Assembly (NCBI GenBank): GCA_013213915.1
Contig: JABSRK010000040.1
Span: forward strand, 1 to 16,730
Direction of reading: 5' to 3'
Origin: Planctomycetota bacterium
Lineage (GTDB): Bacteria > Planctomycetota > GCA-002687715
Length of the DNA stretch: 16,730 nucleotides
The position numbers and the translations under genes were made by a program. Below are positions 14,865 to 16,730 of this stretch, piece by piece (position 1 is the first letter of the stretch; each line of letters begins with the position of its first letter). The notes beneath the pieces were generated by a model. The model made no database searches, was not told the origin of the DNA, and saw only the letters and a program-made list of their open reading frames with translations.

Positions 14865-16204
14865 GGCCCGTGGCTGTCATTGGCTGTGGGATCGTCGCAC
14901 TGGGTGTCATGGCCCTGGGCATGGGTGCATGGGTCGCGTCTGCGTCCGGCGATAAATCTCGTGAGCACATGCGGGTGCTGGAGGGCGAGCTGCAGGGCGC
15001 CGAGGCGCGTCGCGAGACGGGCCTGGCCATCGAGAATGCGCGCGTCGCCGGTGTGGAGCGGGGCCTGGAGGAAGCGATCTCGCTCGCTGACACCGATCCG
15101 GACAAACGGGATGCGATCCTGGAGGCCCGTCGGACGATCCTGGGGGCGGAGGCGCGTTCCGCCGCTGCTCAGATCGCGGAGGTGGACGCCAGCGCGCGCC
15201 GCGAGGCCAATGCCCGACTACTGGAAGCCGACCGTGAGGCTCTGTCGCAGGAGATGGAGGCGCTCAGCGGACGGGTCATTCTCTGCATGTTCGGCCTGGC
15301 GGTGGCGGTCCTGATCCCGACCGTCTGGCTGCTGGGAAGACGGCAGCGTGCGCTCACTTCAAAGCTCGCCGCAACCGGGGAGACCATGGCGACGGGGGCG
15401 GTGGAGCTCGCGCGCACGCAGGCGGATCTGGAACGCTCGGTGGACGAGAAGACCGCGGCGTTGGCTGTCGCGCTTGACGAATCGCGGGATCTGAACGCCC
15501 GGTTGAAGGAAGCCCAGGAACAACTCGTCCGTCAGGAGAAGATGGCCGCGCTCGGCACGTTGGCTGGGGGCATCGCACACGAGTTCAACAACCTCCTCGG
15601 CGGGATCCGGGGCTGCGCGGAAGACCTGCGTGCGGATGCTTCGGAAGCTGGCGTGCAGGAAACGCTCGACGTCATCGTGCGCGCAGCGCGTCGTGGGCGG
15701 ACCATCGTCGACGGTCTGCAGACCTTCAGCCAGGCCGGCGGCAAGGAGCGCCAGCGGGTCGATCTAGCGGACGTCGTGGCCGAAGTGCTGCGGTTGGTGG
15801 CGCCGGCGGCGCAGGAACGGGGCGTCGCATTGAGGGGTGCGGGGGATGACAGCGACGTGTCCGTGGCCGGCGATCCCATCGAGCTCCACCAGGTGGTCCT
15901 GAATCTCGTCCAGAACGCTGTCCAGGCATCCGGCGAAGGCAGCGTCGTTGAGGTCGATCTGACGTGCCGCGCGGATCGTGTGCTGGTGTCAGTGAAGGAC
16001 CGCGGTCGAGGGGTCCCTCCCGGCGACGCTGCCCGCGTTTTTGAGCCGTTCTTCACCACCAGGGAACTCGATGGCGGGACGGGGCTGGGCCTCGCGATCA
16101 CCCACGGTATCGTCCAGGCGCTTCGTGGCTCGCTCACGTTCAAGGATCGGCCTGATGGGGGCACGGTCTTCGTGGCTGACCTTCCGTATGCGGAGGGCGG
16201 ATGA
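14861..16204 (+). CDS. Sensor histidine kinase, NtrB-like, with helical periplasmic domain
   Basis: A 447-residue membrane kinase. A transmembrane segment (5-27) leads to a periplasmic region (30-135) that is strongly helical and charged, then a second segment (138-158). A coiled coil (about 180-228) joins a HisKA domain with phosphoacceptor H240 in GGIAHEFNN and a complete ATPase domain: N-box N348/N352, G1 D380-R-G-R-G384, F box FEPFFTT (394-400) and G2 GGTGLGLA (405-412). It would autophosphorylate at H240 and pass phosphate to the response regulator downstream. The ATG at 14861 overlaps the binding-protein stop, and its own TGA overlaps the regulator ATG (16201-16204), so the three genes form one translationally coupled unit. 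The long helical periplasmic domain without a known sensor fold suggests it responds to the binding protein; this is inference. Confidence 0.92.
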   Translation: MRPVAVIGCGIVALGVMALGMGAWVASASGDKSREHMRVLEGELQGAEARRETGLAIENARVAGVERGLEEAISLADTDPDKRDAILEARRTILGAEARSAAAQIAEVDASARREANARLLEADREALSQEMEALSGRVILCMFGLAVAVLIPTVWLLGRRQRALTSKLAATGETMATGAVELARTQADLERSVDEKTAALAVALDESRDLNARLKEAQEQLVRQEKMAALGTLAGGIAHEFNNLLGGIRGCAEDLRADASEAGVQETLDVIVRAARRGRTIVDGLQTFSQAGGKERQRVDLADVVAEVLRLVAPAAQERGVALRGAGDDSDVSVAGDPIELHQVVLNLVQNAVQASGEGSVVEVDLTCRADRVLVSVKDRGRGVPPGDAARVFEPFFTTRELDGGTGLGLAITHGIVQALRGSLTFKDRPDGGTVFVADLPYAEGG

Positions 16205-16730
16205 GCGTGGCTGACAGGCGTACCAACCCGGATGACGATGCGCTTCGTGTCCTCGTCGTTGATGACGAGGAGAGCATGCGCCATTTTCTCGTGCGAGCGC
16301 TCGAGCGCCAGGGGTGCGAGGTGACGGTCGTTGGGAACGGTTCGGAGGCGCTGGAGGCGCTCGCGGCCGGAGCTTTCGACGTCATGGTTACGGATATCCG
16401 TATGCCGGGGATGGACGGGCGTGAGCTCTTTGCCAAGGCGCGGGAGTGCGCGCCCGGAACGCTCACGGTGTTGATGACCGCCTATGGATCGATCAAGGAT
16501 GCGATCGCCGCCCTCGAACAAGGCGCGGAGAGCTATCTCGCGAAGCCGTTTGAGACGGATGAGTTCCTCGCCACCGTTACGAAGGCTGGAGAGAAGGCGC
16601 GCCTGCTCGCCGAGAATCGTGTCTTGCGCGAGCAGCTATCGAATGCTGGCAGCTTCGCGGGACTCGTCGGTCAGAGCAGCGCGATGCGAAAGCTGTACCG
16701 GACCATCGATCGGGTCGCGCGGGTCGAAGG
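16201..16730 (+). CDS. NtrC-family sigma54-dependent response regulator, 3' end cut by window edge
   Basis: The first 176 residues of a response regulator. The receiver domain (15-135) has the acidic pocket D21/D22, phosphoacceptor D65 in TDIRMPGMDG, T93 and K115 in LAKPF. A charged helix linker follows (about 140-157), then GLVGQSSAMRKLYRTIDRVA, the opening of the AAA+ sigma54-interaction domain in which the Walker A motif comes next, outside the window. Such proteins, once phosphorylated, hydrolyse ATP to activate sigma54 promoters; a DNA-binding HTH would normally follow. ATG 16201 overlaps the kinase stop by four bases, marking H240 of that kinase as the likely phosphate donor. Target genes and the C-terminus are not visible. 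Confidence 0.93.
   Translation, partial: MSVADRRTNPDDDALRVLVVDDEESMRHFLVRALERQGCEVTVVGNGSEALEALAAGAFDVMVTDIRMPGMDGRELFAKARECAPGTLTVLMTAYGSIKDAIAALEQGAESYLAKPFETDEFLATVTKAGEKARLLAENRVLREQLSNAGSFAGLVGQSSAMRKLYRTIDRVARVE

Overview
The window is GC-rich, gene-dense bacterial DNA with 15 protein-coding genes (the first and last cut by the window edges), one tRNA gene and no mobile element, CRISPR array or rRNA. A planctomycete-like bacterium (Planctomycetota) is the best guess. The reasons are a secreted S1 sulfatase, a secreted HEAT-repeat/von Willebrand A protein with a W-x2-WW motif, a secreted DUF1570-like gluzincin relative, a Gly/Pro-rich exported protein, frequent GTG/TTG starts and mostly weak Shine-Dalgarno sites. 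This assignment is inference from gene content; no rRNA or marker gene is present to settle it.

Layout. (1) 1-2613, minus strand: a pyruvate-kinase-like domain fused to a LicC/MobA-like nucleotidyltransferase, followed one base later by ATP sulfurylase (sat, running off the left edge). (2) 2799-4679, plus: a membrane PAP2 phosphatase fused to a PHP phosphoesterase, whose 3' end overlaps by 59 bp the end of a convergent PtsN-like EIIA gene (4621-5076, minus). (3) 5216-7079, plus: thioredoxin reductase (trxB) and proline dehydrogenase, nearly abutting. (4) 7253-9637, plus: two exported proteins, one with a thioredoxin-like fold lacking CXXC and one metallopeptidase-like protein whose HExxH is degenerate, separated by a hairpin. 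(5) 9666-9739: a tRNA with a UAA (Leu) anticodon but a short class I variable loop. (6) 9794-13970, minus: a probable operon of a small exported protein, a HEAT/vWA protein, a GNAT acetyltransferase of the SSAT type and a sulfatase. (7) 14040-16730, plus: an exported ABC_sub_bind-like binding protein, a sensor histidine kinase and an NtrC-family response regulator, coupled by ATGA overlaps and running off the right edge.

How the genes may work together. The most unusual unit is the pyruvate-kinase/nucleotidyltransferase fusion coupled to ATP sulfurylase. It joins a PEP-type catalytic barrel, a nucleotidyl-transfer domain and sulfate activation, and I know of no named pathway with this arrangement. 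It could serve a sulfated or phospho-modified surface product, but that is a hypothesis. The last operon looks like a two-component system whose stimulus is detected by a dedicated periplasmic binding protein; its targets lie outside the window. No gap between genes is longer than about 185 bp.
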